64,000 bases of DNA from Candidatus Poribacteria bacterium (lineage in GTDB: Bacteria > Poribacteria > WGA-4E > JAJDTR01): positions 1 through 64,000 of the forward strand of contig JAJDTR010000097.1 of the NCBI GenBank assembly GCA_022827055.1, written 5' to 3'. The position numbers and the translations under genes were made by a program. Every line of letters starts with the position of its first letter. Position 1 is the first letter of the stretch. Below are positions 10,201 to 18,593 of this stretch, one piece after another. The notes under the pieces were generated by a model. It made no database searches and had not been told where the DNA came from. It was given only the letters and a program-made list of their open reading frames with translations.

Positions 10201-10499
10201 CCCTCGGTTACCTCTTTGGTCTTCTCAATGTCCCTGCCGTTCAGACGTTTGCGTTCCGTCTTCTCGACGACTCTGCCAGCCATCCGTTCCAGGATGGCTT
10301 TGCGTTCGTCGTCGTTGCCCGGGTCGGGCAGCAGCGTGGCGATGAGCGCCGCGCGTGCGGCTGCCAGTGGTCGGCGTGCGGGCCAAATGTGCAGCGTGGA
10401 GATGTGCCCGTGCCGCACATTCTTCTCGTGCACCGAGTCGAGCGACACCTGCTTCAGCGGGAATGCGACTTCTATGAGGCGTTTGTCGTTAGTTGGCAT
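7299..10499 (-). CDS. DUF1156 Zn-ribbon adenine-specific DNA methylase (COG1743-like)
   Basis: A 1066-residue predicted N6-adenine DNA methyltransferase. The SAM-binding motif I is VLDPFAGGGAIPLEA (131-145), preceded by the family-typical N-terminus VAFPLKQVSLDSVHEKNVR and IWPARRPLAAARA. The catalytic motif is DPPY at about residue 634. Two cysteine pairs in the middle (SCKGC and CPCC) match the Zn-ribbon that defines the family. In known defence islands such methylases pair with DUF499 ATPases and Snf2 helicases, all present here. It probably marks self DNA or takes part in an exclusion reaction; a dedicated restriction nuclease is not evident. A short gene lies 15 bases upstream and is probably co-transcribed. 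Confidence 0.88.
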   Translation of the reverse strand: MPTNDKRLIEVAFPLKQVSLDSVHEKNVRHGHISTLHIWPARRPLAAARAALIATLLPDPGNDDERKAILERMAGRVVEKTERKRLNGRDIEKTKEVTEGGILHWGKENDPALQWFRDEIRKAYGGRAPKVLDPFAGGGAIPLEAMRLGCEVTAMDINPVAWFILKCTLEYPQKLAGQTRPLPDFAVADRGFMESYLKAKGFKSDRLRTALQRLGHGDGDVIQLEHLPHDDKLLRADLAWHVRAWGRWVMAKARAELAAYYPTYAECEPLDPDQDYEPTPPQLLEVDEDGVPQIDSLNFEFDDDYLKNPRNPRWIAKPTVAYLWARTVSCKGCRAVLPLLKTRWLCKKERKRVLLTMEPNAEGTGVLFGVETDVPQNGGNSAQRRENDKRLGAGTMSRTGASCPCCGMIMTMEDIRLEGRAGRLDAVMTAVVVEGQKGKEYRLPTDHECTVAQVTEEQLRALYADIPFGLPEEPTPKAGIGASRAFSVDGYGFDTWRKLFTNRQLLCLGQFVSKIRETDDVVHQYHDDYNWSQAIVGILTCGFDRMLDFNSTILSWITSVEAIGHVFVRYALPITWDYSEAVPYNDVRGGWIMCIDAVCKALETATIATNDLAPDPRVIVGSASSAKHSDTFDVIITDPPYYDAIPYSDLMDYFYVWNRRTIGNTNNGFASTFSKSAGPKWNHEISDGELIDDAGRFNGDSTVSKENYERGMAEAFRRCWERLNATGRLVIVFANKRPEAWETLVGAVIRSGFVVDGSWPVQTEQTARMRAQTSAALASSIWLVCKKRPPARPGWDSNVLDEMRTNITGQLHDFWDAGIRGPDFVWAATGPALEAFSKHPVVKKADTEGELMSVSEFLREVRRMVVDFVVGRVLTQDGEEEVTAGLDDVTTYYLLHRHDFGMGDAPVGGCILYALSCNLSDSALVNQHDLLAQSGAGSTADALEAEDVEEAESGGGAKVKLKPWQRRGQRNLGLEAPSGQPVPLIDQAHKLMHLWRAGEQVKVDNYLSERGLQRDALFNKILQALIELADEGSEERSILEALSNHVAAQGEVREPGQMYIPHAESE

Positions 10500-10514
10500 G
10501 GGTTAACAGAACTG

Positions 10515-10706
10515 TCAATCTTTCTTCAATTTTGCGGTGCGTTGAGTTTCAGCGGCGCGTCTCAGGGAATGCAAATCTACAACCTGCTGACCCTTGCCCC
10601 GCTTTTTGGATTGGAGATGGGCGACTAGAGCACGGATGTCGTAGCTGTGTTCTCGGGCGATGCCATCTTTGATTTTCCAGAGTTCCTTGATGATTTCGTC
10701 AGGCAT
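10515..10706 (-). CDS. Short conserved protein upstream of the methylase
   Basis: A 63-residue, highly charged protein beginning MPDEIIKELWKIKDGIAREH and followed by YDIRALVAHLQSKK. Its start resembles a widespread family of small uncharacterised bacterial proteins (pattern DxIIxELxxIRxxxxxxxNYDI) often found beside toxin-like or defence genes. An in-frame TTG two codons upstream is possible but the ATG is preferred. It ends 15 bases before the methylase start. Function unknown; an antitoxin-like or regulatory role is only a guess. Confidence 0.6.
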   Translation of the reverse strand: MPDEIIKELWKIKDGIAREHSYDIRALVAHLQSKKRGKGQQVVDLHSLRRAAETQRTAKLKKD

Positions 10707-10742
10707 TTTCAAGTGTTTCCATGAGTCTTAGAGAGTGCTTAA

Positions 10743-10951
10743 GAACCTGTTTGAAAAGTACAATTGTAGGGTGCACACTGCGCACCAGCCTCTAAAAGCC
10801 CCAGAGGGGCGGAAGGTGTGTAGAAACGCCAAAATCCCGTGTACCCAAGCCCCAGAGGGGCGACAGGTTGGTAGTAGACAAAAATAAAAACATGAAAAAC
10901 TGCCTACAAATAACCAAAAATGGCCTTGCTACCGATTATTCAAACAGGATC
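10743..10951. mobile_element. Miniature inverted-repeat element, family A, copy 1 (209 bp)
   Basis: The ends GAACCTGTTTGAAAAGT and ATTATTCAAACAGGATC are inverted repeats, flanked on both sides by TAA (10740-10742 and 10952-10954), a 3-bp TNA target duplication as made by some IS5-group elements. Inside are two copies of AAGCCCCAGAGGGGCG followed by rAAGGT/ACAGGT (about 10796-10816 and 10847-10867). No coding capacity. It sits between the TIR gene and the methylase operon. Confidence 0.8.
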
Positions 10952-11080
10952 TAAGTGGGAAGATGACTTTGATTAGAGATTTGTTGGTATATTCTTCCTA
11001 TCCAACTTCCCATCTCGACGCACTAGGGTTAGTGTATTTCTTTGAATAGACCGCCTGCCCTTTTACCGTCCTTACTTCAA

Positions 11081-13543
11081 CTATGGTTTTTGCAACGGAT
11101 TAGGCTGGTATTTAATATTTAGCGCCCGAAAGAGTTTCTCTCGCAATTTAAAATGAATTTCATGTGTGTTAGCATAATATTGTATCCCAAAAGAAAGTAA
11201 CCTTTTCGCAACAACATTCTGGTTTTTCTCAAACTTGCTTAGAGTGTCTATAATCTTCGTAACACTCTGAGAGTCTAGCTTTTCCGTGGTTTCTAAGAGA
11301 AAGAAAACATTGAGCAAATCGTAAGCAGGAGTGTCCTTTGGATTATACATGGTTTCCACAATCTCTTTTAACTCCGGTTTGCGAATGGAAGCCACGACCT
11401 TGTATAACAATGAGCCGATAGTTAAAAAAACGATGGTGCGGATTTGCTTCCTTAGAAATTTCTCAATCTTCCGTTTGTCGTCCTCTGGTATATCTTTATT
11501 CTTGAGTGCTTCAATTAAATAGCCTTCCAAACTCAGTATGCTATCACGATTGGTGCACGCATTGATTAGACGCAACCCGGCATCGGTTACGAAGTCAATT
11601 ACTTCTTCAATCTTTTCTCTAGGAAGGCTGCCGTACTTATTTCTCAAGATTTGCCCCAGAATCTCCATGTTCTTTAAGGCTTTGTAAATATCATTCAAAT
11701 CTTCATCGGAGAAGTCATCCTTCTCAGACTTACCATCGTTTGTAGACTCTTCTGTATCCTCCTCTGTTCTGTTTCGACGTTGTCGTTCTAATCGCCGCTC
11801 TTCTTCAACAGATTGATTGGACAGTATCTTTTCCGGCAATTCGCGTAGTGTATCTTCTAACAATTTGGTTTCGTTGATACTCAACGTGGCGGCTGCTGCA
11901 CGATTAAGAGTATCCGCCGTATGAATTAATACTGTATCAATTAAATCTTCATCCTGTGTATGATGGATGGTGAAAATAAGTATATATGCATTATCTTGCA
12001 AGTAGCTCTTTTCAGCGATTTCGCCAATGAGTCCTTCATGTACCTTATAATTTCGTGCAAAGAAATTTCCAAGGAAAAAGTAATAAATAAAGGGATAGTA
12101 AAATCGAAGTTTGCCTTTGTGAGTTCGTATTATTGATGAATTACTATCTACCAACCGGTTCACGACGCTTTCCTTTATTATATATTGAGCTTGGTAGTTT
12201 TCAAGGAATTGTTCAAATTGGTCTTGCGAACATCCATCGCGCCGTTTGTAAATTTCAAAAGCGAAATGGGTAAGGAAATTGAACGATGAATCAATATCTT
12301 CTTTTTGAATTCCGCGACTGATAAGTTGTGCTGTTATTAAGGCTTGATAACAGTGTCCGTAGGCTGTTATCTGTAAACTCTGGGGCATAAATGCTTCAAG
12401 TGTCTGAAGTATCGACAAGATGTAGAAGGGGTAGCGCGGGACAATTCTATTATGAAGTATTATCGAATTAAGCTTGTCTTCAATTTGATCAATTTGTCCA
12501 TGAGGAATTTCTTGCGTGTTACTAAGATTTATCCATCTCTTTATTAGATCTTCCTGTTTGGTGTGTCCCAAAGATCTTAGCGTCAACAAATCAAAATCGG
12601 CCAAGCTCTCTTCGTCGTGGAAATATGCGAGATAGTCATCCTCAGACATTACAATAATAATGCGGTCAAAAAACTCCTTGGCGAAGTCAATAAACTTTAA
12701 GCGCGTGTTGTGGCTGAAATCATCAAGGATAAGAAGTTTTGTCTGTTGGTTTCTCCAATACGAATAACTTCCATTGAATTGTTCCTGAAACTTCCGCTCA
12801 ATGAGTTTCTCATGATGGATTGGGCTCGTGATGTCGTTGCCGGAGATTAAAATAGTTGGGGTGCCGTCTTCGACTTCACTAAGAAACAGCTTTCGACAGA
12901 TTACAGTTTTACCGCTCCTTTCGTCGCCTTTTAGAATGACGTGCTTGCTTTTTTTCCAAAAATCTTGAAGTTCGCTTATTTTGCGCTCATCGTATTCGAC
13001 TCTTATATTTGGAAACACAAAAAGATCATCTAATTTTACATTTTCTTTGTGTTGTGATATGAACTCGACTTGAGTTAGCTCGTTCCTAAAAGCCTTTTTT
13101 ATGCAGAAGGGAATTGCATCCACAATGGCTTTGATATTCTCGTATATGTCGAGAAATGCGTCATCTTCATTGTCCCACTTAGTAATGGCCTTGCCATCTT
13201 TAGGTATCGCTCGCAGGTGGGAGATTGTTTGTAAATCTTTCCACGCACATGGACGTGCAATTACGGGGATGACGGTGGCGTTGGCTTTCTCCTTTTGCTC
13301 TAAGGCTTTACGCATCTCCCTTTTGCATTCGCGGGATGCGAAATAATCAGGACTTAACAGTAATAGAATTAGGTCAGACGATTCTAGATGAGTATCTATT
13401 TCTTTGTGAATATCCTGACCTGCTAGAATCCTTCGGTCATGCCATTCGTCTATATGACCTTCGTCTTTAAGAATGGAAAGGTGCTTCTCAATGCGTTCAC
13501 GTGGATGCTCATCCTTGTGGCAGTAACTATAAAAAAGTTTCAT
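11081..13543 (-). CDS. TIR domain-STAND NTPase defence protein
   Basis: An 820-residue protein with an N-terminal TIR domain (about 1-140; MKLFYSYCHKDE start, SPDYFASRECKREMRKAL with E76 in the position of the catalytic glutamate) and a STAND-type NTPase (Walker A GDERSGKT 206-213, Walker B LLILDD 270-275). The C-terminal half is alpha-helical with a charged linker near 560-600 and would be the sensor. Bacterial TIR proteins of this kind cleave NAD+ on phage sensing and stop growth; that activity is inferred. The gene is visibly more AT-rich than its neighbours, suggesting separate acquisition. GGAGG lies 11 bases before the ATG. It is bordered by a small element downstream. Confidence 0.85.
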   Translation of the reverse strand: MKLFYSYCHKDEHPRERIEKHLSILKDEGHIDEWHDRRILAGQDIHKEIDTHLESSDLILLLLSPDYFASRECKREMRKALEQKEKANATVIPVIARPCAWKDLQTISHLRAIPKDGKAITKWDNEDDAFLDIYENIKAIVDAIPFCIKKAFRNELTQVEFISQHKENVKLDDLFVFPNIRVEYDERKISELQDFWKKSKHVILKGDERSGKTVICRKLFLSEVEDGTPTILISGNDITSPIHHEKLIERKFQEQFNGSYSYWRNQQTKLLILDDFSHNTRLKFIDFAKEFFDRIIIVMSEDDYLAYFHDEESLADFDLLTLRSLGHTKQEDLIKRWINLSNTQEIPHGQIDQIEDKLNSIILHNRIVPRYPFYILSILQTLEAFMPQSLQITAYGHCYQALITAQLISRGIQKEDIDSSFNFLTHFAFEIYKRRDGCSQDQFEQFLENYQAQYIIKESVVNRLVDSNSSIIRTHKGKLRFYYPFIYYFFLGNFFARNYKVHEGLIGEIAEKSYLQDNAYILIFTIHHTQDEDLIDTVLIHTADTLNRAAAATLSINETKLLEDTLRELPEKILSNQSVEEERRLERQRRNRTEEDTEESTNDGKSEKDDFSDEDLNDIYKALKNMEILGQILRNKYGSLPREKIEEVIDFVTDAGLRLINACTNRDSILSLEGYLIEALKNKDIPEDDKRKIEKFLRKQIRTIVFLTIGSLLYKVVASIRKPELKEIVETMYNPKDTPAYDLLNVFFLLETTEKLDSQSVTKIIDTLSKFEKNQNVVAKRLLSFGIQYYANTHEIHFKLREKLFRALNIKYQPNPLQKP

Positions 13544-13683
13544 GTCGCTCTAAACCTCCTGGTTATTCGTTTGTAGTAGTACCCCAAAACTTCCAAATTC
13601 TAGATAAGCCAATAGGGTTTTCTGTTTGTAAATGCCGTCTTTTCAGCGCGGAATGAACGACAACATCGCACTCTTCGCGACAA

Positions 13684-14292
13684 CTACTGATGATTACTAG
13701 AAACAAGCTGACCTTCCTTGTCAAATTGCAGGGGATTGATACGTCGATAAATATTTAACCTAACATCTTCGCGCATACCCGCCTCGACAATATGCAAGAC
13801 AAGCTGGGATTCTTCGATTCGCCGTTGCATCTGCCTCGGAAGGTTGTTATAACGCTTTCCGTTGAACCGCACGAAATATTCTAATTTCTTTAAGGGAAAT
13901 TCGTTTGTGACGTAGTTGTAAATTGCCGACAGCCGTTGGACGCCATCAACCACCGACCAGTTATAACTCTCATCTGCAGCAGCGTAAAACACGGGGATGG
14001 GGATCCGAAGGAGCAGAGACTCTATCAATCGAGATTGGCGCACCAAAGACCAAGCAGACGCGCGTTGAACATCCGAATCCCAATAGATTTCACCATTCCT
14101 GATTTGCGAGATGAGCCGTTCCACGCTGACATAGGTTGTTCCAAATCTTACCTCGGCGGGATCTAATGGGCATTCACTCTCAGTGTTTGAATCGTCCAGT
14201 TCCGCTACTAAACCGCTGTCTCGTTCTGCCTCAATATTGTCATTCTTGCCGGTTGCTGATTCGAATGCGTTGGGGCGTGTTTCCTCGGTCAT
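13684..14292 (-). CDS. DUF262 (GmrSD-N/ParB-like) protein, C-terminally truncated
   Basis: A 202-residue protein whose middle shows the DUF262 fold: the WDSDVQRASAW segment, then VVDGVQRLSAIYNYV corresponding to the usual DGQQRLT motif, and NIYRRINP near the end. In typical members the RIN motif is followed by TGG-x-L-x-x-QE and 100 or more further residues; here the frame diverges after RIN and stops 16 residues later. The N-terminal 45 residues are acidic and low complexity. DUF262 domains occur in type IV restriction enzymes (GmrSD) and in abortive systems. This copy may be a remnant or a regulatory fragment; the core motif is also changed (GVQ for GQQ). Confidence 0.65.
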   Translation of the reverse strand: MTEETRPNAFESATGKNDNIEAERDSGLVAELDDSNTESECPLDPAEVRFGTTYVSVERLISQIRNGEIYWDSDVQRASAWSLVRQSRLIESLLLRIPIPVFYAAADESYNWSVVDGVQRLSAIYNYVTNEFPLKKLEYFVRFNGKRYNNLPRQMQRRIEESQLVLHIVEAGMREDVRLNIYRRINPLQFDKEGQLVSSNHQ

Positions 14293-14358
14293 TTCAAAAC
14301 CTAATCCTTTTGAAAGTCTTTAATTCCTTCATCGGAAAGAAAGCAATTGGTGCAGAAC

Positions 14359-14375
14359 GGTGGGCAGTGCCCACC
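14359..14375. repeat. Short perfect palindrome in the gap upstream of the DUF262 gene
   Basis: GGTGGGCA and TGCCCACC flank a single G. The unit GGTGGGCAGTGCCCACC followed by CTACAAT has the look of a dispersed hairpin repeat. No terminator-like T-run follows on either strand. Confidence 0.5.
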
Positions 14376-14454
14376 CTACAATTAAGTTGACTATCTAATT
14401 TTCACTATACACCAATGAACCGTCGTAAGACAACCGAAAACAGCGTTGAGATGC

Positions 14455-14751
14455 CTATATCTTCCGATTGACATTGAGGTTAAACTGATCGCCGGCAGGC
14501 GGAGGAACCCATCCATTTCGCACCAGCGCGTCGAAGTAATCACGCCTATCCTGATCGGGCGTCTCACTCTTATGCATCACGGCAGTATAGATAATGTTGA
14601 CGGTTCTTCTACGCCGCATTGTGTCTGTCCCGATTTGACCGTCAGCAACGGCGGTTGTGAGTGATTGCAGCCTGTAACCGTCTTTTTCCAACTGGTTGAT
14701 TTGAGTTTCCATTTCGGATGGTCTGTTATACACTTCAAAGATCTTGTACAT
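14455..14751 (-). CDS. Small DUF4177-like protein
   Basis: A 98-residue protein starting MYKIFEVYNRPSEMETQIN with a DGYRLQSLTTAV segment and an IIYTAVMHKSE beta-strand end, the pattern of the small DUF4177 fold (a ferredoxin-like sheet with a W/Y-E-x-hydrophobic motif). Function unknown. Without the small element inserted at 14791-14992 its start would lie about 36 bases after the helicase stop, so it was probably the second gene of the helicase operon. GGAGG lies 14-15 bases ahead of the ATG, which is long. Confidence 0.6.
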   Translation of the reverse strand: MYKIFEVYNRPSEMETQINQLEKDGYRLQSLTTAVADGQIGTDTMRRRRTVNIIYTAVMHKSETPDQDRRDYFDALVRNGWVPPPAGDQFNLNVNRKI

Positions 14752-14790
14752 GTTAAAACCGAATGCCTCCTGTAAGGATAATGATGGTTA

Positions 14791-14992
14791 TACCGTTTCG
14801 CTTGAATAATAGTGCATACCATGTCTCAAATAAATCGATCACTTACCCCGTAGGCGGGGATCAACCGAACGAATAGATCAAGTGACCAAATAGTGAACGC
14901 GATGGAAATCCCAAGGCGATAGAGATTCCCGCGCCCCGTCTTGACCGCCTTGATTGATGCTACGTATGCGCTGAGAATATAGAAAAATGGTA
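14791..14992. mobile_element. Miniature inverted-repeat element, family B, copy 1 (202 bp)
   Basis: Left end TACCGTTTCGCTTGAATA and right end TAGAAAAATGGTA are imperfect inverted repeats flanked by TTA on both sides (14788-14790 and 14993-14995). The same ends and the internal CCGTAGGCGGG segment recur at 58545-58680. The right TTA is the complement of the helicase stop codon TAA, so the element is inserted exactly there. Its middle also carries a copy of the GATCAAGYGA...GCGATAGAGAT dispersed repeat. Confidence 0.75.
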
Positions 14993-17900
14993 TTATTCGG
15001 CTGCCTCCATAATATCTCCCGGTGAAATGGTGAAGGCAGATAGTTCGCGGCTGCGAACGAGGAGTTTGCCGAACGGATCGCGCACCCGAACGAGCCGAGG
15101 CCGCGGCGTCGCACAGTCGAAAACGGTGTACAGCCAGTAATCGTCCCTCAGGTTACATGCGCGCGCCCACTCGTTGTCGGAGATATGCACATTACCTGAA
15201 CCGGCGCGCCCCTTGACCTCAATGGCGCGCTCCTCGACGGATACATCGGCGCCCACGGGATGGCGAGACTTCAGATCAAAACCGGGCCAATCCGTCAACC
15301 CGGCGCGGCGGGCGAGTTCCGGCTTCGAGACATCCGTTACCTCGGCGCCGAGACTCTCCTCGTAGGCGGTGGCAACCTTCACCGCGATAGCTTCAACATC
15401 GGCATCGTAACGCTCAAGCTCCTCCGTCCCCTGAACTGGTACCACCAAGGCGTGCACCAGGATTTCGACTTCACCCACTTGAATGAGCTCCGGTTCGGCT
15501 CGCAGTTCGGCGAGGCACCGGTCTCTGGAGGCGGTCAGACGGCGCTGGCGCCCTTTGACGGCCGCGAGTTCCGCCCCCGCGTCCCGATTCCCGTCGCGCA
15601 CCAGTTGGTTCAGCCGCGATCGGGCAGCCGCAAGTTCGGCAGCCTGAAAATCAAAGCCGCGATTGACCGACTCGGCGCGCGCGGTCAGATTGTCGAGTCG
15701 TTCCCCTCGATGGAGTTGCACCATCCGATCGCCTATCTCCTCACGCGCAAACGTCAAGGCGTCTGCCGCCATGCCGCGCGCCAACGTAGCAAGCGGTACG
15801 CGGCTCGGCGCGAATCCCTTCGCGCCCCTGAGCAGCAGCAGGTGTTCCACCGGAAGTTCGGTCACGCCCCCATCGCTTGATTGGCGCAGCCCGACCAACC
15901 GCGATTCCAGGGGCTTGGGCGCGTTTTCACTTTGACCATGTTCGTCAAACAGATTAGCCGCCTCCGTTTCTCCGTTGCCCCGCTGTTCGGCGGAAACCCG
16001 CGCGATGTGGAACAGATACGCCTCCGTCGCGTAGGGATCGCTAAACACGGCGCCCTGTCGTCCGGCACGCCCAAACCGCTCTAGGATGGCATCCGAGAGA
16101 CAATCAAACACCGGCTCGCCGGGGTGCATCCATACGGCCTCCTCTCGATTCGCCGGTTTGTTGACCGTGAGCAGTTCGCGTGCACTCGCCGAATACCGCT
16201 CAAGCGAGGCGAGCAGGGGATCGGTTGCGCCGGGTCGGTCAGGTATCAAGCTGAAGGCGGTGTCCGGATCCCCCTCGATACGCAGATCGAGCAGCGGTGC
16301 GGCACGCTCCACGAATCGGCGCACGTAGCCGGGGAGCAGATGACGGTAGATTTCCTGATCGGTTTCCTTGTTGAGTTGCGGCAGCCGCTGACGCACGTCG
16401 CCGCCATCCCCGTACAGGATACGCTCCTTATGTTCGAGCGCCAGAACCTGATTCTCCGTAAGCTCTCCCTCCAATTTCTGGGCGACTGCATCGGCATCTT
16501 CGGTGAGCGCCTGTCGCAGATAGTCCGTCATCGACACCTCCTCAAACAGACGCCCCACCACGTCGAACACCTTGTCGGATTGTAGTTGTTCCCGGATAAC
16601 CTCCAACTTCTCCAGCAACGATCTCAGCACCCGTCCCTCGCGCGTACCGCCCGCCACGAGATTGAGGATCACCACCGGGTCGTGTCTTTGACCGTAGCGA
16701 TGAATGCGTCCCATCCGTTGCTCGAGCCGCGCCGGGTTCCACGGGATATCGTAGTTCACCATCAACCAGCAGAATTGGAGGTTGATTCCCTCACCGGCTG
16801 CGTCCGTCGCCACGAGGTAGTTTGCCCCGCCTTCCGCCGCCGACTGTCGGAAAAACTCGACCTGCCGCTCGCGTTCCTGATAGTCCAATCCGCCGTGGAT
16901 GAGCGCAACCTGATCGGTGAATCCGAGTCCTTCGAGCCGACGCACCAAGAATTCCGCCGTGTCGCGGTACTCGGTGAAGATGATAAACTTCTGGTCGCTG
17001 TAGTTCGAATCGCGAAGCACCTCCCGCAGTTTCTCGAACTTGGATTCTTCGCCGGCACCAAACAGCCTCTGTGCCTTCTTCAGTAACTCCTCAACTTTGT
17101 GCTTCTCCACAATCAGTTCGGCGAGGCTGACGGCTACGGTGCCGCCTAGCGCCTCGTTCTCATAATCTTTGTGCTCGTCCTCGGTCTTCTCATCGGCGGT
17201 CGCCGTACTGAAGAGGTCGTCAAGATCATCTAATTTCCGCTGCTGATTGGCGAGTTGCGCCTCGGTGAGTTCCCCGTTTCGGAGGTTCTCAATCAACCCG
17301 TCGAGGTTTTCTTTGCGGCGCTCGAACGATCGCATGAGCGCATAGGTGGAGCTGGCGAGACGGCGTTGGAAGACGCTCATCGCCAAACGTGCGGCGGAAC
17401 GATTCAGAACTCCCGCGCGGTTGTAGTAGTCGCGGATGTATTCCGTCGTTTCGTCATACAGTTCCTGTTCGCTTCCTGAGCCATCCAAGAGATTGTAGCT
17501 CAACGTGTCGCAGTTTCGCTGCGGGTACAGGGGTTTCCCGTTGAAATGGAGCATCTCCTCCTTCGTGCGGCGGATGAAATGTCGCTCGTGAGATTCACGG
17601 GGAAACCTGTCGAAAGCGTCGTGCGTTGAAAGCGTTTCCGGTAGCAGCAGACGCCACAGAAAATAGTAGGGAGAATCCTTACCCATGTGCGGAGTTGCCG
17701 TCAGCAGCAGCAGGTGTCGGGCTGACCAAGGCAGTTCCCAGTGCTCTCCGTCTGCTTCGGCACCGGCGATGGCTTCCGCCAGCCTGTACCGGTTCGTTTT
17801 GCGGACTCGGTAATCCGGTTGGCGGACCGCGGACAGTTTGTGTGCCTCGTCAAAGACAACGAGATCGTAGGGTTCGGTTTGGAGGTCCTTAAGATGATTG

Positions 17901-18574
17901 AACACCCGCTCCGTGACCAAGGTGTCCACGCTGACGATGACCCGATCGCCTTCCGGACCGCTAAAAGGATTTCCGGTTCGCGCATCCTCGCCCCTGATGA
18001 TGCGGAACGACAGGCGAAACAGCTTTCGCATCTCCTGTTCCCAATTTCCCACGAGACCGGCGGGCGGCACGATGAGTATGCGGCGAATCAGTCGGCGGGA
18101 CAACATTTCGCGGACGTACAACCCCGTCATGATGGTCTTGCCGGCGCCCGCGTCGTCCGCCAGTAGGAATCGCAGCGGCGTCTGTTCCAGCATTCTTTCG
18201 TACACGGCGATGCGCTGATGTGGGAGCGGGTCGATTAGCGAGGTTTCAGTGGCGAATGCCGGGTTGAAGAGGTGGCCATAGGCGAGACGGTGCGCCTCCG
18301 CGACTGCCGCAACGGCGTTCGGATCGGCGGCGAAGTCCATGCTCGGCGCATCCTCGGTTACGGGTTGCACCTCTTGACGCCCGTGACTGGACTCCGTCAG
18401 TTCTAGGATACGCTTCCACGCCAATTGGTTTGGGCGCGACTGTCCATTCTCCCACCGATTGACGGTGGCGAAGGAAACGCCGACGAGTTCCGCGAATTGG
18501 GTCTGTGTCAAGCCTTTCGTCTCGCGGAGGTCTTTAATTTTCTGGGGATAATCGTCTGGTATAACGGTTGACAT
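14993..18574 (-). CDS. HTH-Snf2 helicase-DUF3883 defence protein
   Basis: A 1193-residue protein with three parts. Residues about 12-65 form an XRE/Cro helix-turn-helix (LRETKGLTQTQFAELVGVS, then NRWENG). The centre is an Snf2/HepA-type helicase: ADDAGAGKT (motif I), VVFDEAHKL (II), LLLTATPH (III) and QRMGRIHRYGQ (VI). The C-terminal 150 residues contain AIEVKGRAG and the NEWARA pattern of DUF3883, a domain with a restriction-endonuclease-like core. Helicases of this type accompany DUF1156 and DUF499 genes in known islands. The fused XRE domain with an inverted repeat over its own promoter suggests self-regulation. The ATG at 18574 is preferred over 18607 because the HTH begins right after it. 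Confidence 0.87.
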   Translation of the reverse strand: MSTVIPDDYPQKIKDLRETKGLTQTQFAELVGVSFATVNRWENGQSRPNQLAWKRILELTESSHGRQEVQPVTEDAPSMDFAADPNAVAAVAEAHRLAYGHLFNPAFATETSLIDPLPHQRIAVYERMLEQTPLRFLLADDAGAGKTIMTGLYVREMLSRRLIRRILIVPPAGLVGNWEQEMRKLFRLSFRIIRGEDARTGNPFSGPEGDRVIVSVDTLVTERVFNHLKDLQTEPYDLVVFDEAHKLSAVRQPDYRVRKTNRYRLAEAIAGAEADGEHWELPWSARHLLLLTATPHMGKDSPYYFLWRLLLPETLSTHDAFDRFPRESHERHFIRRTKEEMLHFNGKPLYPQRNCDTLSYNLLDGSGSEQELYDETTEYIRDYYNRAGVLNRSAARLAMSVFQRRLASSTYALMRSFERRKENLDGLIENLRNGELTEAQLANQQRKLDDLDDLFSTATADEKTEDEHKDYENEALGGTVAVSLAELIVEKHKVEELLKKAQRLFGAGEESKFEKLREVLRDSNYSDQKFIIFTEYRDTAEFLVRRLEGLGFTDQVALIHGGLDYQERERQVEFFRQSAAEGGANYLVATDAAGEGINLQFCWLMVNYDIPWNPARLEQRMGRIHRYGQRHDPVVILNLVAGGTREGRVLRSLLEKLEVIREQLQSDKVFDVVGRLFEEVSMTDYLRQALTEDADAVAQKLEGELTENQVLALEHKERILYGDGGDVRQRLPQLNKETDQEIYRHLLPGYVRRFVERAAPLLDLRIEGDPDTAFSLIPDRPGATDPLLASLERYSASARELLTVNKPANREEAVWMHPGEPVFDCLSDAILERFGRAGRQGAVFSDPYATEAYLFHIARVSAEQRGNGETEAANLFDEHGQSENAPKPLESRLVGLRQSSDGGVTELPVEHLLLLRGAKGFAPSRVPLATLARGMAADALTFAREEIGDRMVQLHRGERLDNLTARAESVNRGFDFQAAELAAARSRLNQLVRDGNRDAGAELAAVKGRQRRLTASRDRCLAELRAEPELIQVGEVEILVHALVVPVQGTEELERYDADVEAIAVKVATAYEESLGAEVTDVSKPELARRAGLTDWPGFDLKSRHPVGADVSVEERAIEVKGRAGSGNVHISDNEWARACNLRDDYWLYTVFDCATPRPRLVRVRDPFGKLLVRSRELSAFTISPGDIMEAAE

Positions 18575-18593
18575 GTCTTTCACGATCCCTGTA

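Noticed and set aside
9654-10628. 324-codon plus-strand open frame opposite the DUF1156 methylase
   Set aside because: Antisense shadow; the minus-strand frame carries motif I, DPPY and Zn-ribbon motifs.
10796-10867. Two spaced AAGCCCCAGAGGGGCG units as a CRISPR-like array
   Set aside because: Only two units with an internal palindrome, repeated as a block inside other copies of the same miniature element.
1482-18574. The island as a BREX or DISARM system
   Set aside because: No PglZ, BrxL/Lon-like, DUF1998 or PLD gene is present; only the ATPase and methylase are of comparable type.
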